From NCBI GenBank assembly GCA_023935145.1, contig CM043705.1, forward strand, positions 17,264,501 to 17,328,500: 64,000 nucleotides of DNA. The letters are read 5' to 3'. This DNA comes from Bretschneidera sinensis (taxonomy: Eukaryota; Streptophyta; Magnoliopsida; Brassicales; Akaniaceae). The number at the start of each line of letters is the position of its first letter. Position 1 is the stretch's first letter. Below the pieces are notes generated by a model. That model saw only the letters and a program-made list of their open reading frames with translations, was not told the origin of the DNA and did no database searches. Both the position numbers and the translations under genes were made by a program. This document shows positions 1 through 9,345 of the stretch, one piece after another.

Positions 1-425
1 TTCGCCACTAGCCTAGCCTTATAACGGACTTTATTCTTCGGATTGTTTCCTTCTTTGATCTTGTAAATCCACTTACAATCCACAACTCTTTGTTTTTCTG
101 TTTTAGGCACCAATTTCCAAGAGTTGTTCTTCCTCAAAGAATGCATTTCCCCCTCCATAGTTAGCTTCCATCTTGATGAATCTTTACATTCCATGGCATC
201 AATGTAAGTTTTTGGTTCCTAGTTGATTATCCCTCCTTTTGAATAAGGAGCTGTTGCATTAGCATCCGCAAAACTGTTTCTCAAAGGTGGTCTGATCTGC
301 CTCCTTTCTCGGTCTCTTGTGAGCTGATAATCATTCCGATTTGCTGCATTATCTCCTTTTAGTCCAGCCTCCTCTTGAGTGTCTTGAGCTTGGCCTTCAT
401 CAATGGGCTCTACCTGATTCAAACC
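1..425 (-). pseudogene. Ty1/copia pol fragment: integrase-RT connector and RT N-terminus (outer element, distal half)
   Basis: Read on the minus strand, 219-422 encodes an acidic, Gln/Glu-rich connector. It is followed toward position 1 by the start of a copia reverse transcriptase: a Trp-Lys-Leu-Val-Pro stretch, then Cys-Lys-Trp-Ile-Tyr-Lys-Ile-Lys, then Tyr-Lys-Ala-Arg-Leu-Val at the window edge. A stop interrupts the frame at about 219. The reading continues directly from the minus-strand integrase fragment at 8812-9345 once the Sirevirus at 426-8811 is removed, so both are halves of one older copia element. The catalytic part of RT would lie off the window. The family assignment is secure from the motifs; the lineage (Tork-like) is an inference. 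Confidence 0.85.
421..425. repeat. Target-site duplication AAACC (left) of Sirevirus
   Basis: AAACC immediately precedes the 5' LTR start TGTTGACC. The same five bases follow the 3' LTR at 8812-8816, as expected for Ty1/copia integration. Confidence 0.92.
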
Positions 426-1040
426 TGTTGACCCTGAATGATTTTGATGGTAACAAAAATCTTAATAAAGCACTAATGAATATTACTTAAGTAATACAGA
501 TTGTTAATAGTGCTTATACATCAAAGGAGACCAAGATTGTAGAAATTGGTGAATCAATGTTGATGTCATTTCAATTGTTAGGAGCTAATTATATTTGCAT
601 TGCATTTTAGTATATAGTCTTAATTAATTGAAGATATAAAATCTCCAAGTGATTTTATTAAATGCAAATAAATTCTTTGGGCTCAATACTTAACATTCTC
701 TAATTGAATTTAAAAAGAATTTATGTTGGCATAGAAAATTACTTGAGCATTTGTAATATATCATTCTTCATATATCTAGCACACACATTATGCTTAAATT
801 TGTAATATGTTTTGTCATCATCAAAAATGCCTCAATCAAGAAATTGATTAGATTAATTTTGATGATAACAAAACACCTTTGAAGTGTTTAACTTGTGTGT
901 TTAATGTGCAAGAAAGTTTGATTAAATTAGGAGATTTTTTGGAACTCAAAAATCCAAAAAGAATAAAGAGATATGAAGAAAATTATGCTGAAAACACTGT
1001 TCATCCAGAAAATCACTGTAGCAGCGCTCCAACAGTGACC

Positions 1041-1195
1041 CAGTCGACTGGGTGAATAGTGCAGTCGACTGGTAAAAGTGGCAGAAGGTTCCCAGTCGAC
1101 TGGTATGACTTACCAGTCGACTGGTAACACTATAGCAGCAAAAATGTGAATTTTTTAGAGGACCCAGTCGACTGGTATCACGACCCAGTCGATTG
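1041..1195. repeat. Six-copy palindrome array (CAGTCGACTG) in 5' LTR U3
   Basis: Copies at 1041, 1062, 1093, 1114, 1165 and 1186; the last reads CAGTCGATTG. Most are extended to CCAGTCGACTGG. Spacing is irregular (21, 31, 21, 51, 21 bp). The array lies about 100-250 bp upstream of the TATA box, where enhancers sit in plant LTRs. A role is inferred, not shown. Confidence 0.85.
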
Positions 1196-1291
1196 GTAGT
1201 TCAAAAATATGACCGTTGGACTCCAAATCTGAACGTTTTAAAGTAAATCTTTTTCAAATTAAAGTCCTAAACGGCCATATTAATTGATTGC

Positions 1292-1299
1292 TATATAAA
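1292..1299 (+). promoter_or_regulatory. TATA box of Sirevirus 5' LTR
   Basis: TATATAAA lies within CTATATAAACCC, 130 bp downstream of the palindrome array. The same motif is at 8123-8130 in the 3' LTR. Transcription would be expected to begin about 30 bp downstream, defining the U3/R border. Confidence 0.65.
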
Positions 1300-1512
1300 C
1301 CCACTCAATTCAGCATTCAACAAGGAGGAGAAGACATTCAAAAAGAGAAGAACACACACAATCAAGTCATTCATTCTTTGAAACTCAAAAAAGCTTTGAA
1401 ATACTCATGTTGAGCTATTCTTCAAGCTTTTCTTTGAAAGAGAGACATTATTCAGTTGTATAAGCTTTCATTTGTTGTCTCTCTACCATTTACTTTACAG
1501 CTTTTATTGTAA

Positions 1513-1580
1513 AGGGATTACTTCCGAGAGGAAGGGGATACTTTCGAGAGGAAGGGGATTACTTCCGAGAGGAAGGGGAT
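1513..1580 (+). repeat. Threefold 22-bp tandem repeat in LTR R/U5
   Basis: Three consecutive copies of a unit reading approximately GGGATTACTTCCGAGAGGAA; the middle copy has CTTTCG for CTTCCG. The same triplet is kept in the 3' LTR at about 8345-8411. Confidence 0.8.
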
Positions 1581-2015
1581 TGTACGGTTTGAGCAACACC
1601 CGTAAGTTGCTTGTGTTTCGGTTTGAGCAACACCCGTAAGTTGCTTGGTTTAGTGAAAGACTTCAAGGAGGATCCTTGAAGAGAGTGGACGTAGGGTCGG
1701 AAGGATTCCGATATTGCCGAACCACTATAAATCGAGTTTGCATCTCTCTAACTCTATCTCCTTAATTACTTTCATAATTACTTGCTTATAATTATTTATT
1801 ATTCAAGTAAATGAGATTGATTGCTTAATTATTTTATAATTCAATTATCATTTCTATATTAAGCAATAAACTCTCTCATCTTTGTGCTAGTAATTTAGAA
1901 AGATTTAATTCCGCATATATTTTGTTATTTGAGATTGCAAAAAGTATTTAATTTTTTTTAATACCCAATTCACCCCCCTCTTGGGTATTTCCATAGTATA
2001 TTTTGGACCTACAAT

Positions 2016-2028
2016 TGGTATCAGAGCC
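2016..2028 (+). promoter_or_regulatory. Primer-binding site (initiator tRNA-Met type)
   Basis: TGGTATCAGAGCC, two bases after the 5' LTR end, is the standard complement of the 3' end of plant initiator tRNA-Met used by copia elements for minus-strand priming. Confidence 0.92.
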
Positions 2029-2068
2029 TCGTTCTCAATTTTAGGCTTAATATCCTTGAGTTGATCCT

Positions 2069-3811
2069 ATGGCAACTATATTTTTAGAAGGAAGAAATCC
2101 TTCTAGTCCTCCTCTTCTCCATGGAACAAATTTCACCCATTGGAAAGCTCAAATGAAGATTTTTATTCAAGCACATGATTATTATGCTTGGTATTTCATT
2201 CTTGAAAATGAAAATGACTTTGATGTAAATGATAGCAAATTCATTCAACTAAATGCTAAAGTTATGAACATGTTTTATAGTTCTCTTGATCAAAACGAAG
2301 TTGATCAAATTTCCTCATGTAAGACTGCAAAAGAAATTTGGGATTTATTGGAAGTCATACATGGAGGAAATGAGCAAGAAAAGAATTTCAAATTAAAAAA
2401 CTTTGTTCATGACTTAGAGCATTTTAAAATGAATGAAAATGAATCAATTTTTGATTCGCAAACTCGTTTTACCCTACTTGTTAAAACTTTATCTTTCATG
2501 GGTAAAATTTATTCTAACCTTGAACTTGTGAGAATATTTCTTAGATCTTTGTCAAATCAATGGAAAATTATTTTGACAAAGCATTCTACATGTGAAAGTT
2601 TAGAAGAGCTTGTGGAATCCTTCAAGAAGCATGAAAGCTACTTGGATTACAAAATTGATGGTTCCACCACATCTTTACCTTTTATGGAAATTGAAGATCT
2701 TAATCGTGATGGTGATGAAGAAAAAGAAGTCTCCTCGAATAAAGAGATTGAATGCGAGGAAATTGCCAACCTATGTCTTATGGCAATCGACGACGAAAAT
2801 GACGTATCAACTTCTTCCTCTTCAAAAAATAACATTGTTAGCAGTAGTGAAGAATTGATAGAAGTTATAAATGAAATATATGAAGAATTGAAAAAATTCG
2901 ATTCTAGGAACACCATTCTTAAAAAAGAGGTGTCATCTCTTTCTAAAGAGATGATAGGTTTAAGAGAAGAAAAAGATAAACTATCTTCATTACTTTATGA
3001 TTCTTCTCAATATCTTCTTAAAGCTGAAAATGAAAACTTAAAGAAGAAGATAATAGAATTAAATGATACTATATCTAGACTTATGCTTGGAAAAGAAAAG
3101 CTAGATGAAGTACTATCTTGCCAAATATTAAATAAAGAAAAATCTAGGTTAGGTTATTCTCCATTAGGCAAACAAACATCAAAAGAGACTTTATTCATTA
3201 AAGCCTCAGGTGTGAATGAAGCTTCTACTTCTAAAATCTCTAGCAAGGCTAAAAGCACTCCCTCTATAAATGCTAGCAAGTCTAGAAATACCAATTCTAA
3301 TGTTTATACAAGAATGAAGCATCCTAGAAATACACATGCTTATATGTATGCTCATTCAAGAAATGCTTATACTCATTCTAGAAATAATCATAATATGCAT
3401 TCTAAAAACAATATGTATAATCAAAACTTGCACACTGCACATACATATCATAGGAATTACCATCATGGTTATCCTAGAAATAATATGCATATTCATAATA
3501 ATACAAGCATGTATCCTAGAAATTATCATCATACATTTTCTAAAAATGGCATGCATATTCATATTCCTTACAATAGAAACATGTATCCTAGGAACTCCTA
3601 TCCTAAGAATTATAGACATGCACAACTAAGAAATCCTAGAAATTTTAGTAACTATTATTCTAGGATTGTGCATCATCATGTCTATAGAACTCCATATGTT
3701 ATCAAGAAAGTATGGGTCCCAAAAGGATCCGTGTTTTCTAGGACTAACCTCAAAGGACCCAAGAAATTTTGGGTACCTAAAAATGCCATCGTGTATCCTA
3801 GTGTGCTGTAG
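2069..3811 (+). CDS. gag: Sirevirus gag (open frame of 580 codons, cut off by an in-frame stop before protease)
   Basis: Structural protein expected to form the cytoplasmic particle that packages element RNA. Residues 1-200 match copia gag: an opening segment with a His-Gly-Thr-Asn-Phe-Thr-His-Trp-Lys stretch, then the UBN2-like helical region with Ile-Trp-Asp-Leu-Leu. Residues about 250-345 are Lys/Glu/Leu-rich and predicted coiled coil. Residues about 413-541 are a His/Asn/Tyr-rich stretch with repeated Arg-Asn or Lys-Asn pairs. I see no CCHC zinc knuckle. The segment just before the stop, with Trp-Val-Pro-Lys repeats, is the usual gag-protease linker. The TAG at 3809-3811 is in frame with the protease remnant that follows, so gag-pol has been cut by a point change. 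The start is the first ATG after the primer site. Confidence 0.85.
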   Translation: MATIFLEGRNPSSPPLLHGTNFTHWKAQMKIFIQAHDYYAWYFILENENDFDVNDSKFIQLNAKVMNMFYSSLDQNEVDQISSCKTAKEIWDLLEVIHGGNEQEKNFKLKNFVHDLEHFKMNENESIFDSQTRFTLLVKTLSFMGKIYSNLELVRIFLRSLSNQWKIILTKHSTCESLEELVESFKKHESYLDYKIDGSTTSLPFMEIEDLNRDGDEEKEVSSNKEIECEEIANLCLMAIDDENDVSTSSSSKNNIVSSSEELIEVINEIYEELKKFDSRNTILKKEVSSLSKEMIGLREEKDKLSSLLYDSSQYLLKAENENLKKKIIELNDTISRLMLGKEKLDEVLSCQILNKEKSRLGYSPLGKQTSKETLFIKASGVNEASTSKISSKAKSTPSINASKSRNTNSNVYTRMKHPRNTHAYMYAHSRNAYTHSRNNHNMHSKNNMYNQNLHTAHTYHRNYHHGYPRNNMHIHNNTSMYPRNYHHTFSKNGMHIHIPYNRNMYPRNSYPKNYRHAQLRNPRNFSNYYSRIVHHHVYRTPYVIKKVWVPKGSVFSRTNLKGPKKFWVPKNAIVYPSVL

Positions 3812-4008
3812 ATATGTCTCCACACAAAGGAGAAAGTTAACTGTTGGTACCTTGATATTGGATGCTCAAAGCACATGACCGATGATAAAAGTGTATTCAA
3901 GAGCTAACTCTAAGAGATGGTGGATATGTCACCATTGGAGACAACACCAAAATAAAGATCATCGGGCATGAAAAAGTTGGTAATGATTTCTCTACCCTAG
4001 ATAATGTA
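3812..4008 (+). pseudogene. Damaged aspartic protease of Sirevirus pol
   Basis: In the gag frame, 3845-3880 reads Trp-Tyr-Leu-Asp-Ile-Gly-Cys-Ser-Lys-His-Met-Thr. This matches the copia protease active-site block, but the catalytic Asp-(Ser/Thr)-Gly is Asp-Ile-Gly (codons 3854-3862). A stop follows about 15 codons later and the rest is out of frame. Both changes would abolish processing of the polyprotein. Confidence 0.8.
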
Positions 4009-5330
4009 TTGCTAGTACAAGGCCTTAAGCCAAATTTACTTAGCATTAGTCAACTCTGTGACAAAGGCAACAAAGTCACATTTGAGTCCTCTCATTGTCT
4101 AGTTATAGACATCAGGAGCAACAAGATCAAATTTATTGGCCATAGACATGAAAATGTCTATATAGTTGATTTGAAATCTTTGCATTCTGAAAATGAAAAA
4201 TGTTTTCCTGCTTTTAGTGAAAATCCATGGCTACAGTATAGAAGGCTTGGTCATGTAAATATGAACTTGCTGAAAATTGTTTCAAGAAAAGATTTAGTCA
4301 TTGGTCTTCCTAAAATCAATTTTGAAAAAGACAAAGTATGTGATGCTTGTCAAACGGGAAAACAAACCAGGATTTCTTTTAAAGCAAAAAATGTAGTTTC
4401 AACTACAAGATCTTTGGAACTTTTGCATATGGACTTGTTTGGTCCAATAAGTACCATTAGTCTAGGTGGCCATCAATATGCTCTTGTTATTGTTGATGAC
4501 TATTCAAGATATACCTTTGTTATTTTTATTGCTTACAAGGATGAAGCTTTCAAAGGTTTTGAAAAGTTTTGCAAAAAGGTTCAAAATGAAAAAGGAATTT
4601 GTATTTCAAGCATAAGAAGTGATCATGGAAAAGAATTTGAAACCAAAGCTTTTCAAATTTTTGTGATGAGAATGGAATCAATCACAATTTTTTAGCTCCT
4701 AGAACTCCTCAACAAAATGGGGTTGTTGAAAGGAAAAATAGAGTTCTAGAATAATTTTGAAAAACAATGCTTTGTGAAAATAGTTTACCAAAATACTTTT
4801 AGGCTGAAGCCGTGAACACTTCTTGCTATATATTAAATAGAATTTTCATAAGGCCTATACTTGATAAAACTCCATATGAACTATGGAAAGGTAGAAAGCC
4901 TAATATTTCCTATTTTCGTACATTTGGTTGCAAATGCTTCATTTTGAATAACAATAAAACTAATTTGGGTAAATTTGATTCTAAGACCGATGAAGGGATA
5001 TTTTTAGGATATTCTACATCGAGTAAGGCTTATAGAGTTTTCAATAAGAGAACTCTAGTGGTAGAAGAATCTGTGCATGTAACTCTTGATGAGTCTAACC
5101 CTATTAGTAGTAGAGAAGTTTCCAGTAATAATTATGCAGATTTTATTCCAAGAACGGAAACACCTACTCTCATTGTTGACCCGAAAAAGAATCTAACTCA
5201 AGCAAATGAAGAGCTGGAAGCTCATAATTTGGACCAACCATCTACAAGCCAACAAGAAGATGGTCTTCCTAAAGATTGGAGGTATGTGAACCATTACCCA
5301 ATTGACCAAGTAATTGGTGATCCTTCACAA
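4009..5330 (+). pseudogene. Sirevirus integrase with frameshift and stops
   Basis: 4009-4695 encodes the end of protease, the GAG-pre-integrase zinc module (His-Val-Asn...Cys-Asp-Ala-Cys) and the first part of the DDE core, with Asp in Met-Asp-Leu-Phe-Gly and in Arg-Ser-Asp-His-Gly. A one-base frame change near 4655 shifts the following block. That block still shows Gln-Gln-Asn-Gly-Val-Val-Glu with the third acidic residue, then stops at about 4752 and 4800. From 4812 the integrase C-terminus resumes (Thr-Pro-Tyr-Glu-Leu-Trp; Phe-Gly-Cys-Lys-Cys-Phe; Gly-Ile-Phe-Leu-Gly-Tyr) and runs into a connector ending near 5330. Confidence 0.85.
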
Positions 5331-6152
5331 GGGGAGGCATCTTCATCATTCAATCAGAAGTACATTAAGGACCTACTAAAGAGGTTCGGGATGGAAAGCT
5401 CAAAGCCACTTGGAACGCCTATGAGCACAACTACTAAACTTGATCTTGATGAAGGAGGTAAAACTGTAGATTCTAAATATTATAGAAGCATGATAGGTGC
5501 TTTACTTTATTTGACTGGAAGTAGACCTAATATAATGTTCAGTGTATGCATGTGTGCTAGATTTCAGGCTAATCCTAAGGAATCACATGTAGTTGCAGTA
5601 AAAAGAATCCTTAGATATCTACAAGGAACCCAGACCATAGGATTATGGTACTCTAGAGATTCATCTTTTGAGCTAGTAGGTTATTCAGATGCTGATTTTG
5701 CTGGATGTAGGTTAGATAGAAAAAGCACAAGTGGAACATGCCAATTCTTAGGTGCTATGTTAACATCTTGGTTTTCCAAGAAACAGAATTCCGTTGCACT
5801 ATCAACTGCTGAGGCGGAATATGTAGCAGCTAGAAGTTGTTGTACCCAAGTGTTATGGATGAAACAACAACTAGAAGACTATGGCATAAACCTAAAAAAT
5901 ATTATCATATTTTGTGATAATACTAGTGCTATCAACCTAACCAAGAACCCTATTCAGCACTCTAGAACCAAGCACATAGAAATAAGACATCATTTCTTAA
6001 GAAACCATGCTAAAAAAGGTGATATAAGATTAGAATTCATACATTCAGAAGATCAAATAGCTGATATTCTTACAAAACCCTTAAGTAATGCTAGTTTTTG
6101 TAAGATTAGAATGTTGATGGGATTGCTTGATTTTGATAAACTGAATGTTTGA
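5331..6152 (+). pseudogene. Residual RT end plus RNase H; RT catalytic core deleted in frame
   Basis: The frame open from 4812 runs straight from the connector (Gly-Asp-Pro-Ser-Gln-Gly, about 5320) to the last part of RT (Tyr-Ile-Lys-Asp-Leu-Leu-Lys-Arg-Phe-Gly, about 5365). It has lost the palm region, including the Tyr-Val-Asp-Asp motif; by comparison with copia pol this is roughly 250-300 codons. RNase H is complete: Tyr-Ser-Asp-Ala-Asp-Phe-Ala, Ser-Thr-Ala-Glu-Ala-Glu-Tyr, Cys-Asp-Asn-Thr-Ser-Ala and Lys-His-Ile-Glu-Ile-Arg. It ends Ala-Asp-Ile-Leu-Thr-Lys-Pro about 25 codons before the stop. The deletion kept the frame, so a shortened protein could be made, but it cannot polymerise DNA. 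Confidence 0.88.
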
Positions 6153-6292
6153 TTGCATCTCATTTCATCATTTGCATATTTGACATTGAATGAAAGAGTA
6201 TTAATCCTTGTTTAAATATCTCCCTCACTCAAGATGTCACAGATAAACAAATTCGTACTGCAAATTCAAGACTGAAAATTTTCTTAAGGGTC

Positions 6293-6430
6293 CAGTCGAC
6301 TGGTAACTCTATCCCAGTCGACTGATAGGTCACTGCTCTTTTATCCAGTCGACTGGTAAATATGACCCAGTCAACTGGTAAGTCACTGCCAAATCTTCTA
6401 GTCGACTGATAAGTGTTACCCAGTCGACTG
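6293..6430. repeat. Six-copy palindrome array in Sirevirus 3' internal region
   Basis: Copies at 6293, 6315, 6346, 6368 (CAGTCAACTG), 6399 (TAGTCGACTG) and 6421. Same motif and similar spacing as the LTR arrays, but in sequence otherwise unrelated to the LTR. Confidence 0.85.
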
Positions 6431-7264
6431 GTACATCTAGACTGTGTTTGGAGCCATTTAATACTCAAATATTAATTATTTTTTTATAAATTCTCTTTGA
6501 TTTGGCATTGGACAAATCAAGTGATGAGCTTGAATTTAGATTTGAGAATCACTTTTGAGTTATTTATCTATCAAGCATGAGCTGAATATGAAACTTTCTA
6601 TTATATAAGCTTGAGTTTGAAATTAATGATTATCTTTGCATTGAATTGATAATCATCTAATTATTGAATCTAACTTGCCCTGAAAATGATATTTGATTGA
6701 TAATTGAAAATTATATTTCGGTGCATATATGCAAGGGAAGTAACTTTTTTTCAAGTACTTATAGATATTTCCAATCTGAACATCTTTTTGAGTAGTTGAT
6801 GAGCTCTTTGTTTTGATTATTCAATTAATCAACTACCAATAAGGCTTGTTAAGTTTTAATCCAATTTTATTTCTCTTAAGAGTTGAAAATAATTACTTTA
6901 GACTTTTTGAAAGGGGGAGAAAATCTGATTTATTGATAAAAGAGAAAACCTTTGGTAAAATCATTTTACTAAAATGAGTTTTAAATACTTGATAAACTCT
7001 TTTTGATATGTTTTAAATTTGGTTATTATATCTTGAGAATTTTATCTCTATGTTCTAAAGGAACTCTTTTAAAAGCTTTATATTTCTTGATATCTTGTAA
7101 AATGATTCTTTTCTCAAAATGTTTCATCAAAATATTTTCAATAGCATATTTTGAGGGGGAGCTCTTCTTTGAAATCCACCCTTTTTATTATGACAAAAAG
7201 GGGGAGAAAAATAAGAATATTAGAGATTTTGTTAGATCTTATTCTTAAGATTTTTGTCACCATC

Positions 7265-7278
7265 AAAAAGGGGGAGAT
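7265..7278 (+). promoter_or_regulatory. Primary polypurine tract of Sirevirus
   Basis: AAAAAGGGGGAGAT directly abuts the TGTTGACC start of the 3' LTR; it is the plus-strand DNA primer site. Confidence 0.88.
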
Positions 7279-8811
7279 TGTTGACCCTGAATGATTTTGA
7301 TGGTAACAAAAATCTTAATAAAGCACTAATGAATATTACTTAAGTAATACAGATTGTTAATAGTGCTTATACATCAAAGGAGACCAAGATTGTAGAAATT
7401 GGTGAATCAATGTTGATGTCATTTCAATTGTTAGGAGCTAATTATATTTGCATTGCATTTTAGTATATAGTCTTAATTAATTGAAGATATAAAATCTCAA
7501 AGTGATTTTATTAAATGCAAATAAATTCTTTGGGCTCAATACTTAACATTCTCTAATTGAATTTAAAAAGAATTTATGTTGGCATAGAAAATTACTTGAG
7601 CATTTGTAATATATCATTCTTCATGTATCTAGCACACACATTATGCTTAAATTTGTAATATGTTTTGTCATCATCAAAAATGCCTCAATCAAGAAATTGA
7701 TTAGATTAATTTTGATGATAACAAAACACCTTTGAAGTGTTTAACTTGTGTGTTTAATGTGCAAGAAAGTTTGATTAAATTAGGAGATTTTTTGGAACTC
7801 AAAAATCCAAAAAGAATAAAGAGATATGAAGAAAATTATGCTGAAAACACTGTTCATCCAGAAATCACTGTAGCAGCGCTCCAACAGTGACCCAGTCGAC
7901 TGGGTGAATAGTGCAGTCGACTGGTAAAAGTGGCAGAAAGTTCCCAGTCGACTGGTAACACTATAGCAGCAAAAATGTGAATTTTTGAGAGGACCCAATC
8001 GACTGGTATCACGACCCAGTTGACTGGTAGTTCAAAAATATGACCGTTGGACTCCAAATCTGAACGTTTTAAAGTAAATCTTTTTCAAATTAAAGTCCTA
8101 AACGGCCATATTAATTGATTGCTATATAAACCCACTCAATTCAGCATTCGATAAGGAGGAGAAGACATTCAAAAAGAGAAGAACACACACAATCAAGTCA
8201 TTCATTCTTTGAAACTCAAAAAAGCTTTGAAATACTCATGTTGAGCTATTCTTCAAGCTTTTCTTTGAAAGAGAGACATTATTCAGTTGTATAAGCTTTC
8301 ATTTGTTGTCTCTCTACCATTTACTTTACAGCTTTTATTGTAAGGGGATTACTTCCGAGAGGAAGGGGATACTTTCGAGAGGAAGGGGATTACTTCCGAG
8401 AGGAAGGGGATTGTACGGTTTGAGCAACACCCGTAAGTTGCTTGGTTTAGTGAAAGACTTCAAGGAGGATCCTTGAAGAGAGTGGACGTAGGGTCGGAAG
8501 GATTCCGATATTGCCGAACCACTATAAATCGAGTTTGCATCTCTCTAACTCTATCTCCTTAATTACTTTCATAATTACTTGCTTATAATTATTTATTATT
8601 CAAGTAAATGAGATTGATTGCTTAATTATTTTATAATTCAATTATCATTTCTATATTAAGCAATAAACTCTCTCATCTTTGTGCTAGTAATTTAGAAAGA
8701 TTTAATTCCGCATATATTTTGTTATTTGAGATTGCAAAAAGTATTTAATTTTTTTTTAATACCCAATTCACCCCCCTCTTGGGTATTGCCATAGTATATT
8801 TTGGACCTACA
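7279..8811 (+). repeat. Sirevirus 3' LTR (1533 bp)
   Basis: Direct copy of 426-2013, lacking two short repeat units. It holds five palindromes at 7893, 7914, 7945, 7996 (CAATCGACTG) and 8017 (CAGTTGACTG). The two variants are G-to-A or C-to-T changes, the second at the central CpG, consistent with methylation-linked decay. Confidence 0.93.
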
Positions 8812-8816
8812 AAACC
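8812..8816. repeat. Target-site duplication AAACC (right) of Sirevirus
   Basis: Matches 421-425 exactly. Confidence 0.92.
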
Positions 8817-9345
8817 CTCTTGCCTTCCTTACTCTACTCGAACTGAATTTTCTTTGATGCTATGCTCCACATAAACCGGGCTGGTTTGCTCACTTTCCCC
8901 TGTAGGGTTAGTTTTCTCCAAGTAGGGAAATTATAGCTCATTAAAAATGACATCCCTACTTATTATGAGTTTAGTTCCTTTTGGCTCTAAAGACCACAAC
9001 CTATACCCCTTAACCCCTTCACCATATCCTAGAAACACACATTTCCTAGACCTTGGGCTAAGTTTATCATCCTTTTGATGTGCAAATGTAGCACATCCAA
9101 AAGTCGTAAGGTTGTTTAACTCAAGGGGTTTTCCACTCCACATCTTCTCGAGAGTCTTAAGATCAAAAGCTTTAGAGGGTGATCTATTAACCAAATACGC
9201 AGCAGTAGACATAACTTCCCCCTAAAAACTCTTGGGTAAACCGGAGCCAATAATCATGCACCTAACCTTTTCCAAAAGGGTCTTATTCATCCTCTTAGTA
9301 ACTCTATTTTGCAGAGAGATTTTCACAACTGTTTTATGTCTTAGA
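8812..9345 (-). pseudogene. Ty1/copia integrase fragment (outer element, proximal half)
   Basis: On the minus strand, 9340 to 9213 gives a decayed integrase core end (Arg-Met-Asn-Lys-Thr-Leu-Leu-Glu-Lys-Val-Arg, then Gly-Leu-Pro-Lys-Ser-Phe and a stop in place of the usual Trp). 9212-8931 is an open C-terminal part: Ala-Tyr-Leu-Val-Asn-Arg-Ser-Pro-Ser, Phe-Gly-Cys-Ala-Thr-Phe-Ala and Cys-Val-Phe-Leu-Gly-Tyr-Gly. The sequence then runs into a connector that is cut at 8812 by the Sirevirus and resumes at 425. Upstream parts (gag, protease, first two catalytic Asp) are missing; similarity is lost near 9345, so this was already a truncated copy. Confidence 0.87.

Larger units (their letters stand above)
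426..2013 (+). repeat. Sirevirus 5' LTR (1588 bp)
   Basis: Starts TGTTGACC and ends GGACCTACA, followed two bases later by the primer-binding site. It is 55 bp longer than the 3' LTR because it holds one extra palindrome-bearing 21-bp unit near 1103-1123 and a duplicated 34-bp GAGCAACACCCGTAAGTTGC unit near 1580-1650. U3 carries six CAGTCGACTG-type palindromes (1041-1195) and a TATA box at 1292-1299. Confidence 0.93.
6153..7278 (+). other. Sirevirus 3' untranslated internal region
   Basis: No coding signal. It contains the second palindrome array (6293-6430) and four polypurine tracts of the form AAGGGGGAGA: near 6909-6922, 7151-7161, 7195-7210 and the primary one at 7265-7278. Multiple polypurine tracts before the 3' LTR are a known Sirevirus trait. 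No envelope-like frame is present. Confidence 0.85.
426..8811 (+). mobile_element. Sirevirus-type Ty1/copia LTR retrotransposon, defective, 8386 bp
   Basis: A near full-length element bounded by TG..CA LTRs and a 5-bp duplication. In order it has: 5' LTR 426-2013, an initiator-Met tRNA primer site, gag, a damaged protease, integrase, a pol missing most of RT, RNase H, a 1.1-kb untranslated region with several polypurine tracts, and the 3' LTR 7279-8811. The gag sequence, the long LTRs and the repeated polypurine tracts fit the Sirevirus (SIRE/Maximus) lineage. It sits in a copia element of opposite orientation. The LTRs show roughly a dozen substitutions plus two larger indels by eye, so insertion is recent, yet the coding region is heavily damaged. 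Mobilisation in trans is therefore likely. Confidence 0.93.

Noticed and set aside
1041..1195. CRISPR-like array (short repeats with unique spacers)
   Set aside because: The repeat is a 10-12-bp palindrome at irregular spacing in a plant LTR, with no cas genes and a matching copy in the other LTR.
2016..2028. Possible tRNA-Met gene fragment (also at 18524-18536)
   Set aside because: Only the 12-13 bases complementary to the tRNA 3' end are present, next to LTR ends; these are primer-binding sites.
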